Source of the DNA: Oncomelania hupensis
Lineage: Eukaryota; Mollusca; Gastropoda; Littorinimorpha; Pomatiopsidae
Assembly (NCBI GenBank): GCA_036898135.1
Contig: CM072523.1
Coordinates: 32,805,311 to 32,869,310 of the forward strand
Length of the DNA: 64,000 nt
Direction of reading: 5' to 3'
The notes beneath the pieces are model-generated. The model did no database searches, was not told the DNA's origin, and worked only from the letters and a program-made list of their open reading frames with translations. Numbering within the stretch: position 1 is the first letter of the stretch; each line of letters begins with the position of its first letter. The translations under genes and the position numbers were made by a program. Of this stretch, positions 1 through 12,961 are shown one piece after another.

Positions 1-465
1 ACTAGGAACGGCGGGCCCGGTGGCCTAATGGTAGAGCTTGGGCTTGCGGATCTGAAGGTCCCAGGTTCGAGCCCAGGCCGGGGCGTGTTGTGTCCTTGGG
101 AAACTTGACTTGAATATAGATTAGAGTCCCCAACACATAAGCATATAGGGAGAGACACTTTACTCCCGTTTTCTACTCCTTCGGATGAGTATAAACCGAG
201 GTCTAGTCTGTGTTGTGTCGCATACATTCCATCATAACGTACTTTAAAAATCCTGACGCTCATGTCCTAGATGGGTGAGTGCCGGTGACAAGAACACACC
301 CAGCATGCACCTAGGTCCTTCTCCCCCATTGTGCTCAGTTGTCTGGAGCGTTATTACGATGCGCCCAAAGGCGGCAAGTTAGCGCCTCGGCTTGAGTTAG
401 ACCCTGTATCGGCCAGCGCCTTGAGTCGACAAGTACGGCGAAATATGTGCGCTATACAAATCCTC

Positions 466-512
<47 letters not shown>
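1..512 (+). mobile_element. tRNA-derived SINE, family A copy 1
   Basis: A tRNA-like head (about 13-85) carries an A box (TGGCCTAATGG, 21-31) and a B box (GGTTCGAGCC, 64-73). A roughly 370-bp body follows, with a terminal motif GCGCTATACAAAT near 450 and an (AAT)n tail at 466-512. The body recurs at 28275-28516 (same wording around the GAGTATAAACCGAGG segment), and its 3' third recurs at 30850-31030. The left edge is close to the window start, so the 5' TSD cannot be judged. Pol III transcription and LINE-mediated spread are family inference. Confidence 0.75.
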
Positions 513-540
513 GGGTACTATACAGACAGTGATTTAATTA

Positions 541-2245
541 TAACGGTAGGGTGGTCTTACATACTGCTAAAAATCCCAACTGCTATTTTTAAAAATATTA
601 AAGCCAACGTACAATACAAAACGCACGATAAGAATGTAAATTTACAGCTTAATGGTAGCAAGCACACACATTAAATGCGGGTATATGGGAGCAGAATGCG
701 ACACAGCACTTCTGTACACCGTTCACAACATGTAAATCTACCCAGAGACAGAATGGGGCACAAAACTTATGTACACAGTTGAGGGCAGAAACCGAGAGTG
801 GAAAGCGGTATTAACATCTGTGTACACAGATGGAAGCTAGCACATCGAGGTAAAATAGGCGGCAATTGTGCACAGTAGGGATGACCCGATGAGAGATAGA
901 TAACATTGTTCACCAGCACGCAGGCATATTATAAAGTTAAGAACCTGAAAATCCACGACCGAAAGTGTGTGGAATATAACAACACGGAGTCTCTCGACCA
1001 GAGGATTTGTATACACAGGGACCATAATCATCTCTCTGTATAAATTTTACAAATTTGACAAGTTTTTACTGAGACTAGCTCCAACGGACTTTCAGCCTAA
1101 AAGAATACAAAAACATTGGAACAAAAGAGTTTCGCTTTATAAAAAAAGAACAACAACAACAACAACTTCGGGAGTTACAAGTTAACCGCGCATGCTTTAA
1201 ACGCGCTGGCTGCAGAGTCTTCAAGATGCTGAAGGTGATGGCCCTAATGGAAAGAAGAAGAACTGAGGTCCAAAACCCAGCGTAAAGTATTGAGTAGAAA
1301 TCATTGTGGACTAAAATGGACTGGTGGAGCATGGACAAACTCAAAAGAATGCGAGAGAGAAGCGACGAAAAAGAAAAAAGAAGAAAGATGTCCATTTCTT
1401 GCGCATGCCAGTACACAACGGACATGCGCCGTCCAATTAAACCTGCGCATGCCTTAAACGCGTCCTTCATTCTTTCAAGTGCAGCGTACTCCATTGCAAC
1501 ATTCAGTTGGCAGAACCGCAAAGAGTGCGCGAGTTATCCAATAGAGCATAATGAACAAACCACTGGAATAGTCTGGATGGAAGGAAATTTCTCCAGGATG
1601 CATTCGGCGATTCAGATAAATTGCCTGCATTGATTAAGTGAACCTTTTTGTCTCAAAACAAACAACACCTAAAAAGGCTAATATAATTTCGTATGTAAAA
1701 CGTGAAGTCATATTATTGTAAATATTTTTTAACGACTGTCATGATACATTTTAGATAAAGTGGCAGCATTTTGTGAACTTGTCGACACAAACAAGACTGA
1801 TCGGGATGGAAAACAGCGATGTCCAGAATGCATTCAGACGAATGCGTCACTTTGGTGTACGACGTCGAAGAATGAATCATGAAACTAAACATAGGGACCG
1901 CTGGAAATAATCTTGATAAGAACAACCCTATGCCCCAACATGTATCCAACACATTTTAAATATTGCGAGTACAAAAAGAGGACAACTCGCACGGGTTAGG
2001 GCTCTTTCTGGATGAAAAGACCGATATGCGATGCCCAAAAAATGCATTCGAATAAATGGATGTGAGATTTCGAAGACTGAAGCTAGAGTGAAGGTTCCCA
2101 TAATAACTAGGATGGACAGGATGATGATCCCTCACATCCTTGTCTCCAAGCGATTCCCAAAAATAAACTGTCAAGATTGTGCCAACAGTTTCAACTCCAT
2201 TGTTTATTGAGATTTTGTTGTCTCCATCCACTTGATGACCACGAT
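541..2245. other. no gene recognised
   Basis: AT-rich sequence with a short (AAC)n near 1147-1166. Open frames here are short, lack splice or domain signals, and do not resemble known proteins. Confidence 0.5.
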
Positions 2246-2248
2246 GAA

Positions 2249-2249
2249 A

Positions 2250-2333
<84 letters not shown>
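2249..2333 (+). repeat. (GAT)n microsatellite
   Basis: An almost pure GAT trinucleotide array of about 27 units. It produces artificial poly-Asp and poly-His frames on the two strands. Confidence 0.95.
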
Positions 2334-2339
2334 GGATAA

Positions 2340-5300
2340 AGCAATTGACCGTAACCTTTCTTTCAAAGCGCTAAAATCCAGGTAAACATAATGTGCTTGC
2401 AAAAAAGACAAGAAGAGTAGCTTGTGGCACACAACTGGTAATAGACTGTAAGCTACAGTATAAGTACACAATGTCATGTATTAATCAAATGGGTGCAGAA
2501 TTAATTTTGGTTTGGTTTTGTTGTGTCTTCAGAACAATTTTTAACGCATATCCTCTTTCTTCTTCGTCGCTGACAAGAAACGAAACCGGCGACTGGTTTG
2601 TAAATCGAAAGCAAGACTAATTTATACACACTTCATCACACTCTTCTACTCAGTTCTATCTCGTGAATTTCCATCTTTGTTTTTAAGCGACGTTTTCTCT
2701 GGTAGTTTGCACACAAAGGGGAAATAGATCAAATGTCATACACACAGAGTAAAAATACATTTGGAGAAAGGGGGGTGGGGGAGGAGAGGAGTCTCTTTTT
2801 TTTTTGTCCTCATTCTTCTTCTTCTTCGGGATCTTATCCACTGCACCACACGCCCGGCCTAGCAGAATTACAGTGCGGAAGAAGAATTAGGCTCTCGCGT
2901 GCAACACCAAGCCATCGACAAAACCCATAATATGTTCTTCTGTCCAAAAAGGCATGAAACGGCACGGGCATTCAATCCAAACTGCATGAAGCTGGGCATA
3001 CACACATGTTTGTCTTTCATTCATCCAGACGGGTCTCTCAAAATTTATAACCCTTAGATGAAAAGTATTAAACTATCCATCAACGCTACAAAAGCGATGT
3101 GTTCTGGCGGCCACTCTTGCCAAATGTAAACGGAAATAAAGAAGAATCGGTAAACTGACACAGCAAAGACTGGATTGATAGTCTTTTTGGTGGCGATTAC
3201 AAAGAATGGATTCAGGTATTGGCCAGTTTTAGAATCCAAAAATAAAGAGAACTTGACTTTTGATGTTGTAGAGCAAGACGCGAATGGCCAAGCGAATTTT
3301 AACTTAGACAATAGTTGACTGTTCTAAAGAAGAGAGATAAAATATCGAAAGCTAATGCAGACAGTATATTCTGCCATTTTCCATGTCGGATTTCTTTACA
3401 ACTTTGCTTGAATTTCAATACAAGATGATGGGAAACATTAGTGCATATGTTCAAATCAAAATCCTATTTATCTCATAAACATCTACGAATTTAAATTTGA
3501 GAATTTATGAATGCAACAGAACATATAAGTAAAACTTGAAACCGTAAGTGTTTTTAACTATTGCAAGCACAACTTCAGCACGTCAAACCATTAGACATGG
3601 AGACCCGAGATCTCTCTGAAATGTAACATTACTCGTTCTCTATTCTCTTTAACAGAAAGAATAGAACGTGATCAAATAAGAAGATGAGGACACTCCAGTA
3701 ACATCTTTAATGAAAGTTTATACTTCCAGTTTTCAAAAGACAATATACATTTGATTAGCTCTTCAATCTCTGGACAAATATTATAAGATTGGAAAATTGT
3801 TCGATCTAGACCTTAAAACGGAAATAATTTAAAAATCTTAAATGATCTAAAACTTGTATGTTTCAATGTTAAGGTCATATTTAAAATTTAAATAGATGAC
3901 TTATACTTTAATGACACTTCAAACCCAATCAAATATAGACGACGCAAAGAAAGAGCTTTAAAATCCTGTAATCGCTGTAAAACCTGTCAATGATAATCCC
4001 ATTTTTCATTTTGAAACTATTACAAAGGTTACATATTAATGGATCGTACTTGAAAACCTTCGTTTAAAACAATTACTTAGTGAATTAATTAATTGTGAAC
4101 AAACTTTAAACCTTAACCAAGAAAGAATTCTGAATCTTCTATGTATGCTGTAAAACTTCTATATTTGATCCAATTACCAGAAAATGACATAGGCTACCCT
4201 TCAAGGACAATGGATCACACTTGAAACCAAACGGTGGCCAAATATTACAGACATGCGAAGGTGCTCAACCTACACAAACGCTGACTGACAAATCCTGTAA
4301 AACTCGAATCTAGTGTCCTTTTTAAATTGTTGCTTTAACCATACATTTATCTTTTTAAGATAAAAAAAACTTCTTATAACAAAATGAAACATAATTGATA
4401 CACAGAAATGTAAAGCTAAAATGAGTGCTACCCTAAAAGTAAACATAACATACACAAAATATCTCTGATAGACGGTCAGAACAAAGTAGATACAATTCAC
4501 AGCAAACAAGGAAGAATTTAAAACGTACAGAATTGATGCTTTATGGTGCAGTTAAAAAATTGTATACAACTGCAGCTGTGTGCATTGGCTAGTATTACGA
4601 TGTGATATTGCGTTTAAAAATGCTAAGAAACTGGATAACATTATCATTGTGTGGGTTATTTGTGTTACGTTCTGAATAATGCATGCCTAACTTGTTACGT
4701 TAAGAAAGTAGTGTGTTAATCAGGATTAGGCAGAGACAGTTGCACCTGTATGCATTGACTCTGATGATTTCATTTTACCTTAACTACTTATACATCTCAC
4801 AGCATTACAAGGGGCGAATATTTGTGACTTTAGTATGAGACTATTCAGGTCACCGAGGGTTTTCTCCGGGTACTCTGGTTTCCTCCCTCCCTTCAATAAT
4901 GGTACTGGATGCAGTCAATCTAATATTTCAAAAATAAAAATTCGATTTCCTTTCCGTCTCCTTAGTGCGATCTCCCTGCCTTTACACCATATGTTTGAGT
5001 GATAGATAGGTGTTTGTTGTGTGTGAGAGAGTGGGTGAAACATGTGAGCGTGTATATTGGTACAGATCGCAGTGCTTTGAGGCTACTTGGTGATATGGGG
5101 AAAAGCTCGTATATAGAATCTATTATTATTATTGTTGTTATTATTCATTATTTATATTCTATGGCTTACCAATGTTAAATCCAAAACGCACTGTGAGTTA
5201 AGATCTAAATTAGCCAGGAATACCAGTAATACAGTAAACATTGACAAACCACTCAATGATTAAAAGAAAGTAGGAGTCTCTTGTGTAAGAGAGACGGATC

Positions 5301-5420
5301 TCATTGTCCTGTATCGAAAAGGAAATTCTCGCAATATAATATGTGCATGAAGCCCTTACAGTCTCAAGATGCAAGCCTTACATCCCTTGCATTATAAACC
5401 ATAACAAACTTTGGGACAGT
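2340..5420. other. no gene recognised; short repeat fragment at 4857-4960
   Basis: Unique-looking AT-rich sequence. The segment at 4857-4890 (GGTTTTCTCCGGGTACTC core) recurs at about 15516-15551. The following GGATGCAGTCAATCTAA segment recurs near 52010, so a fragmented dispersed repeat is present. No exon can be supported. Confidence 0.45.
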
Positions 5421-5422
5421 AA

Positions 5423-5458
5423 AGAGAGTGAGAGAGAAAGAGAGAGAGAGAGAGAGGA

Positions 5459-5497
<39 letters not shown>
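5423..5497 (+). repeat. (GA)n microsatellite
   Basis: A dinucleotide GA array with a few GGA interruptions. It causes opposed Arg/Glu-rich and Ser/Leu-rich frames. Confidence 0.95.
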
Positions 5498-5498
<1 letters not shown>

Positions 5499-6227
5499 GA
5501 GGGCGGGAGGGGGGATCTACCAAACCAAAATATTTCTAATTCGGGTGTGTAACTCATGACAGCTTCAGTACAACCCTTATTCAAAAACAATGAAGTCTAC
5601 GTGCCTTAATTGAGTCGGTTTTAAAAACCTTGTGTGGTATTCCATCCAAGGTTAAATATTAAGACAAATTAACTTGAAAGGTTTTTCGTTTGCCTTAGAA
5701 TGTTGTGTCTGCGTGTTACAGTGCGCTGGGTATAAACTCGGTGGCCAAATGTCATCTACTTGATTTCTCAGCTACAAGAAAGGGAAGATTTGACTTGGAA
5801 GTTTTACAGTTGCCTTAGAATGTTGCTTTTGCGTGCCAAAGTGTGCCAGTTCGGTTACATTTACCTGTTATCCGCTTCGCAGTTTGTTTTACGACGACGC
5901 GTTAGAGAAATCCGCCCACTCTCTCTTACATGTAAGTTCCACATGACAGGGGTAATTGAAGTTATCTAACTTGAAGCTAAAGATAATTGAAGTTATCTAA
6001 ATTGAACGGATCTATTAAAACCCCAAACTTAAAATGCTTATGTGTTTAAATGTGTTCTGTATTACATCGTTTCCTTAACGTCATTTTTTTGTCCGATACC
6101 CCTTTGGGTCATGTTGACATTCTGAAACAATTATCTTAAGCGTACTATATTTAAGCAAAAGACCACCGACTAATGGGCTATTACTTTATAATAATTATTA
6201 TATATAACTACCTTAAGGAGAACTACT

Positions 6228-6314
6228 TGGACCTAAAGCAACAATCATGTAATGTAATGTAATGTAATGTAATGTAATGTAATGTAATGTAATGTAATGT
6301 AATGTAATGTAATG
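6228..6314 (+). mobile_element. family B element, 87-bp 5'-truncated insertion with (ATGTA)n tail
   Basis: Only the last 20 or so bases of family B (TGGACCTAAAGCAACAAT) are present, followed by an (ATGTA)n tail. The insert is bounded by a perfect 14-bp duplication TAAGGAGAACTACT at 6214-6227 and 6315-6328. This is the signature of target-primed reverse transcription with extreme 5' truncation. Full-length relatives are at 14191 and 28528. Confidence 0.85.
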
Positions 6315-6328
6315 TAAGGAGAACTACT

Positions 6329-9300
6329 AACTACAGACTATCCGACTGTTGTGCATAGCTACAAACAAGACTATTCGCTTAAGGTCGCTGATTTCAAACA
6401 ATAAGCAGTTGCTAGATGTCAATAAACCAGCTTCACGCTGCGCACCCCACCGTTGCGCCTATGCAATATCTCTGGATGCAAGCAACGTATTCCACAGATA
6501 CAGATATAAAAGCAAATTTGACTTTGGCGGTTGAAACGCGTGTGGTAGCTAGAATAGCGCATGCTTAGAACGGCATCAACAGTGTGAAGCCGATAATCCA
6601 CATGCACTGACCTGCCCCTTCCCCCTCCCCTTAACTCTGTTCGGCAAAGACGGTGGTCTTTGAGCACTAACAACAACATCGGCAAGACACAAGTAGTAAT
6701 AGTAGTTGACCACTGACTGTTGTTGTGACATGCTGAACCTTCTCACCCAAGAAGCAGAGCCTTATTAAATACAGGCCCAAGTCATTAAAAAAATTTAATG
6801 TGCAAAAACAATGTCGGTATTGCTTCTTTTTTTCCCCTGCCAACAGGACTATTGCTACAAAGCTACAACTTCACAGCCCAAAAAAAAAACAACAACAACA
6901 AAGAGAGAGATCGTTTCTCTGACTCAAAGTCCGTTTATAATATTTCGCCTTTGCCATTTTCGGTCCTTGTTGAAGAGTTGGACAGTCTGCGTCCTAACCT
7001 AAATGAGCGCGGTCAATTGGTCAAACAAACGCTGCTGGCAGCTAACGAGGCCAAGACCAGCTTCGCTGTGTCCACTGTCCGTGATTAGCCATAACACTCC
7101 CAAAGACAACAGGTGTAACACGATATGCAGCTCATATTTAAAAAAAAAAAAACAAAAAAAACAACCTTCCGCGACAGGTGTAAAATGAAATGCAACCCAG
7201 AAGTAAAACAAGGTGTAAAATAAAATATAACTAGAAGGGAAAAGACAAAAACAACACACTCACACAAATCTGGCACATAAAAAGGGACGTTCTTAACGCC
7301 TATCTCCCAAAGGTTATAGGAATCTTTACGTACAGTGCAAAGGGGTGGTGCAGTTGCGTAATGGTTTAGGGACACTTGAAATGTTTCGATATACAACGTT
7401 GAGCGCAGCGAGGAGCGTCTATATGTGTGTATTCCTCTGTTCATATTCAACCGTCGTGAATATTCACGTCAAGCAAGAAATCCTCCACAGCACATAACGT
7501 TTACTTTATAAGGACTAGAAATCGACATTCATCATTACAAATTCTTCCAAGACATCACCGTATGACACGTCCGCGTCCTTTCTCGATAGACTTCCTGATA
7601 AACATCAACACCCTGATCTTTTAAGGTCATGACACACTGTGAGCTTTCAGACCACAAAACTATAGTGCAAGTTTTTGTCTTAAAGAGTTTCAGCTTCGAC
7701 AAATATCAATGCAAAAGGCGAGGCTAGACAAGGAACACGCTTAATAACAAATAAAGATATTAAATGACCTTCGCTTAAAGGACACGCTCTATCAACTTGT
7801 GCAATTCAAGTTTTCACGATAAATAACACGAAAACGACCTGTGTAAAAAGATGCATTTTCTCCAGTATTCCCCTCTAACCTCTCCCCCCCCCCCCACACT
7901 TACACACACTCTCTCTCTCCTCTACTTTCCCTTTAAAAAAGAATTCAACAAGAACAGCTTATGGAAAACAAACTATTTATGTTTTCAATTGGCCAATATT
8001 GTACTGCATTGTATTGTATTGTATTGTATTGTATTGTATTGTATTGTATTGTATTGAATCGCATCGTTTTGTATATCATTTTGTAATATCACATTCGTGT
8101 TAAGGCGTTGGAAGGTCTGACATTTCACATTGTGATCATGGACAAGGGTCTTTGAGGACGATCTTCACAAGGGCGCCTGGAGCGCTGATGTTATCACGTG
8201 ACAGAGGTCAAGGGTTACGGAAACCTCGTCTTGAAGATTTGACAGATCCCAATGTCCGAGACCCAAAAGAAATGTTGTCCTTCCGCTGAGCATTAATGAT
8301 GACTTGAGACCGCGCCTCGAACTTGTGAGTATTGGCACATAACACTTTAACTGTCTAATAGAACATGGTAGTAGTAAAGACTTCAACGCGATACATCAAT
8401 ATAACAAGCGTAAAGTAGAGATATTACTGTCCACCAGTAAGAAATGATTTTGAGCCCTGGGTGCGTCTGGGAACATAGTCTTCATGAGACGAGATTCTCC
8501 AATGGTCAAGAGAGAATTGTAAAAAGGATAACTATTCACATGGCGTGCACGTCTTTAGATTTTTAACTTCAAGTTAGTCTCGAAACACCGTACAATGGCA
8601 ATCAAAGCTACTATACTGGAGACAGGTAATTCCGCTATGCATAGATAAACTGTTTTTCAGCAGAAATGGTCCTTTCTAAGGTGTACACGTGTACTACTGG
8701 CCCGGACAAATGGTCAAGGGTAGGAGAGTCGGGGCGAAGGTGAGTTTTTTCATAGTCAAATTTGTACTGGCCTAGAAATATGATTCAGGTAGGGGCTGGG
8801 GCAAATGGATGTCGTAAAGGATAGTACTGGGAGAAGGTGATGGTGGCGTTGATGGGGGTGGGATGGGTGGGTTGAGGGCGTCTTTTTATATTTCAAGATG
8901 GACACTGACTGCCAGCTCCTATATTCGTAGTACATAGTATGAGAACTATATTATTAACAAATTGTGAGACATGGTATTGGCAACGACGATGACACAACGG
9001 CGACGACGACGACGACGACAATGATGATGATGATGACGACGACGACGACGATGGTAGTGATTGTGGTGATAGTAAAGATGACACTGATGATGCATGCAAC
9101 GAATCATTCACCGAATTTCAAACCTTCACACGTTTGACATTGCTCAGTGAAAAATAAAATCAGTTAAATTCAGGCCGATGCATGAAAGCAAGACGCCTCG
9201 TGAAATTTAAAAAAAATAAAAACAATTTCTGAGGCATTCGAACATCGCATAACTGGCCTATAAAAGCCCTCAAGCTTAGAAAGAACTATCTGCAGCATCT

Positions 9301-9374
9301 TCACCCAATCAGCAAGGAATATGTGTAAGGTTCAAGTGAACAAGGACCTTCCTTATATCTGTGTCGTTATCGAG
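6329..9374. other. no gene recognised; microsatellites
   Basis: Contains poly-A runs near 6885 and 7140, a poly-C run near 7886, (GTATT)n at about 8007-8055 and mixed GAC/GAT repeats at 8992-9055. No coding exon or RNA gene could be supported. Confidence 0.5.
8007..8056 (+). repeat. (GTATT)n pentanucleotide repeat
   Basis: About ten tandem GTATT units. A shorter array of the same motif lies near 18085-18117. Confidence 0.9.
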
Positions 9375-9384
9375 ATCATATCAA

Positions 9385-9588
9385 AAATTGTGGGGCCGGG
9401 TAGCTTAGTTGGTAAGAGCGTCTTGCTAGTAACCGAAAGGTCGCTGGTTCGAATCCCGGATTGGTCAACGTGTGATCATATTATTTTCCCCTTTACCAAC
9501 AACTGGCCCGCTGGTGTCAGTATAAATCGGTCCAGTAGTCACCTATATGCGAAAGTGTCGTGTGACTATAATCTACAAAAAAACAAAC
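9385..9588 (+). mobile_element. tRNA-Thr-derived SINE, copy 1
   Basis: The head at 9393-9470 has an A box (TAGCTTAGTTGG), a Thr-type anticodon loop CTAGTAA and a B box (GGTTCGAATCC). The body ends with the motif GTGTGACTATAATCTACAA. A 10-bp duplication ATCATATCAA flanks it (9375-9384 and 9589-9598). It is clearly homologous to 12755-12949. The anticodon loop matches the tRNA-Thr(AGT) gene at 59500-59573, while the acceptor stem is degenerate, so this is a SINE and not a working tRNA gene. Confidence 0.85.
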
Positions 9589-10039
9589 ATCATATCAATT
9601 AGTGAAACGTCTAGCTCCCGGGCAGTCTTCGATACAAATAAGATTGATATAGTCAGCCAGACGCAGAAATATTTCAGCTGCATGGTTGTTTTTGGTTTTG
9701 GATTTTACTCAAGGAATGGTTTATATCATAGTTCTAAGGCCAAAAGTAATTTAGAACACGAAGTCTGTTGACCGTCACCTTATTTCTTCGAAGTCGGAAT
9801 GTGGCTACATATGCAAAACCAATGGCCACATACTCAAAAAATCTTACCAATACGGTGGTCCCCCAGGATTCTAGATGAGTTATTAACCAGCTAACACTGC
9901 TCCAGATACGGTGTCTTTAAATGCATTTAATTATTTAGACGTGACACGTCAGAATTTATGTATTCTAAAACGGGGAAAAAAATTATTGGTAAATTAAAAA
10001 TTAAGATTTGATGATTTTTCTATGATCATAATATCTAGT

Positions 10040-10337
10040 AAAAAAGGTAAAAGGTAAAGGTAGTCCCATAGCCTTGTGGCCGTAGGGGAGCGTGATGTTG
10101 GAGATCACACTTATCTTGGGCCAGCGTAATGAGGGTGATGCCCAACTCTCTCCCTCGCTGCTTTACCTTCCCCACCCTCAAGAGAGTAGGTACTCAATCA
10201 CAGTTGAGTCAACTGGGGGCGTTGTTGTTTGTCGCTTCACACCTTAGCGGTCACCCATCCAAGTGCTAACCGCACCGGACGGTGCTTCACTTTCGACACA
10301 GTAGCGAGTGCTCCAACCACTGCACTATCCGACACCC
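10040..10337 (-). mobile_element. SINE with tRNA-like start and 5S rRNA-like internal segment
   Basis: Read on the minus strand, it begins with a tRNA A-box-like segment (GATAGTGCAGTGGTTGGAGC). About 70 bp further is GGTTAGCACTTGGATGGGTG, resembling the internal control region of 5S rRNA. It ends in a TTTACCTTT-type tail. A perfect 10-bp duplication AATATCTAGT flanks it (10030-10039 and 10338-10347). The insertion status is well supported; the 5S derivation rests on recognising the conserved CTTGGATGGGTGACCG segment by eye. Confidence 0.8.
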
Positions 10338-10347
10338 AATATCTAGT

Positions 10348-12742
10348 GTAAAGTTCAAAACATCAGACAATCTTATGTTTGAAGACATCGGTGTTAGAAA
10401 TAAGAGAGTAGCCGACGAATCCCTCGTTCTTTAAAAAAAAAAAAAACACTTGGCCTTAGTGCTATCAATAAGAACGGAATTGGAGTGGTGTTTTTTTTTT
10501 TAATTGATATTTATGGAGCAATCAAGGGCACGATCTCCTCACCTTTCTCTCTTTTTAATTAAGATGAATTAATTTCGTTAGGGCATATAGGCACGGGATG
10601 CAGGAACAGCACATTTAAGTGGATGTTGCCTAAAGAAATTTTAAGCAATACGCGAAGGCCATTTGACGATCAATAGTAGGATACCTTTGGTTTGTTGTTG
10701 TTATTGTTGTTGATGATGCTGTTGCTGTTTTTGCTACTACTGCTTCTCCTTTTTCTCCTTTTTCTCTTTCTTCTTCTTCTTCTTCTTCTTCTTTTAATTT
10801 TTCCTCTTCTTCTTCTCCATATTTTTTTTAAAAAACTCAGGCCGTCACTTTATAAAACATAGCATTAATGCTAAGAACATCAACGAACATAACATTTAAA
10901 TGGAAGCATAACGCGCACGAAAACATTACTTCGAAATAAATCCTTACCATCCACTTGTAAATAATTATTACAAAAATCAGTAAGAGACCTTTGTTCAATT
11001 GTAATGAAAGTAAAATGTAAAGTTAAATATTAAAAAAATCCAAGGTGGGATAGCTAACAATACAAGAGCTGAGCCACACAGCTAAATAATACATGGGAGT
11101 TAAGTTCATGATATTAATATTTAAATCCCATATTGCTGAATCGCTAAATCAGTAGTGAATAAATAATCAACTAAGCGAGACCAAAACATTAGCAACACAT
11201 TAATTATATTCAAATGAATTAGTACTACTACCAGTACTAGTCCGGATAGTAAAAGTATATATTCACAAATGCATGCAAATAAAAATTCGTACATTTCTTC
11301 CCAAGGCATATTAAATTATAAAACACACATCCATAAAACAGTTATCGGTCCATCTGCATTACATATTGGAACATCAGCAGTTTAAAGACAACAAAAAATC
11401 TATTTGTGAAAAGTGCTCATTTTGCTTTGTCTTTTTAGTTTTAGTCTTGCTGTTTTGGGTATTACGTCATTTCCGTGGAATAGGCCTGAATATGAATATG
11501 GTGAATATGGGCCATAGTCACACACAAGTAACATAAGTACCTGTTTTGATTGCAACCGTCTTGTTCGTTTTCTTCATATTGGTCAGGCTCGTGTTGTGGT
11601 TTAAAAATGTCGTCCTTAGACCTTGTCTAACAAGTATCGCCTCTTGTTGTGTTTTTAAATATGAACGAACATCCTTTCTTGTAAATTATAAATTATATTA
11701 TAACATACTACTAACACTTTAAACTTTAATATTTTAACACAAGCCCTTTCTACAACAATTGGCCTAATCTATACTATAGATAGGATATACACTCGCGATG
11801 GCTTTAAGACCTTTGCCAGTGAAGAACTAAATATGGAGATTATATCTCAGCACAACTTGTTTTCAATATGGATCATTGTATGTGTACGATATAATTATGT
11901 TACACAGTCTTCATTCTACATTCTCTGATTGTTAGACCATTGCCAAATCATCAAATTGGCACTATCCCTGTGGAACTATCCCTTATCCAGGCATTTATCA
12001 GTATGAATCATAATACGAAACTGTTCCTTAATCGTAATGCGCGGAAAGTAAGGAATCAAATCCATTAATCGATCAAATCAATAAACCAAAACCCGAACTA
12101 AGCTTATTCATATTCCTTGTGCGGTCATAGTCAGTACGGTAAATATAGAAAACTTCTTTGTTCTTGTCAGTTGGATGGATTGTTTTTTGTTTCTCTCTTA
12201 ATTATGTCTGTTACATTTTTTTAAAGTTTCTCTCTCAATTATAATAAGTTAGAACCATAAACTCGTGACTTAATTATATAGCACAGGCCTATGTTTTTCA
12301 TTCCCCTTCTTCCTCCCTCATCATTCTCCCCACTTCCCTCCCTCTCCCACTCTATCTTCAGTCCATCCTCAGATGGTAAGTTAAGCGAAACAACACAGAC
12401 TATTAATGCATAGTCAAAACTCTTCATTGTGTTCAATAAGTACCTACTAGACAGTGACAGATCCTCTGCAGTCTATGGTAAACGGTGATTTGATTGACGA
12501 TGGAAACTATGAACGGTAAACACACGGACATTAGCGTAGGACTGGTCACGTTACCTACAATTGTCCATCAGAGAACGCGGAATATTCCTCTTATGCTTAA
12601 ATCAAGTCAAAGCCTCGTAGACCTCTCACACTCAGTGTGACTGCCCAGCATTCGAAAGGCGGCGTCAACGTTAACGGTGGACGTCAGAAACGTGATGCAG
12701 CATAGAAACTACATATAAATATAACGACTTCAGGATACATTA
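10348..12742. other. no gene recognised
   Basis: AT-rich sequence with poly-A and poly-T runs and a TTC/TTG-rich stretch at 10690-10830. No splice-supported exon and no known domain. Confidence 0.5.
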
Positions 12743-12754
12743 TTATGTGATTCA

Positions 12755-12949
12755 CAAGGGGCCGGGTAACTCAGTTGGTAGAGCGTCTTACTAGTAACCG
12801 AAAGGTACTTGGTTCGAATCCTGGATTGGCCAACGTGTGACCAGATTATTTTCCCTTACCATCAACTGGTTCGCTGGTGTCAGAAATGTGTGACCAGAAG
12901 TCGCCTATACGTTCCGACGTCGTGTGACTATAATCTACAATAACCCTTT
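12755..12949 (+). mobile_element. tRNA-Thr-derived SINE, copy 2
   Basis: Same family as 9385-9588: A box TAACTCAGTTGG, anticodon loop CTAGTAA, B box GGTTCGAATCC, then the shared body ending in CTATAATCTACAATAACC. Flanked by a perfect 12-bp duplication TTATGTGATTCA (12743-12754 and 12950-12961). Confidence 0.88.
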
Positions 12950-12961
12950 TTATGTGATTCA

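Noticed and set aside
466..512. CRISPR-like or satellite array
   Set aside because: No spaced direct repeats with unique spacers anywhere in the window; these are simple microsatellites in a eukaryotic genome.
1956..2477. 173-codon minus-strand frame with a His run
   Set aside because: The His run is the GAT microsatellite; flanking residues show no family resemblance or splice support.
9393..9470. tRNA-Thr gene at 9.4 kb
   Set aside because: A and B boxes are present but acceptor and T stems do not pair and a SINE body with TSD follows; called a SINE instead.
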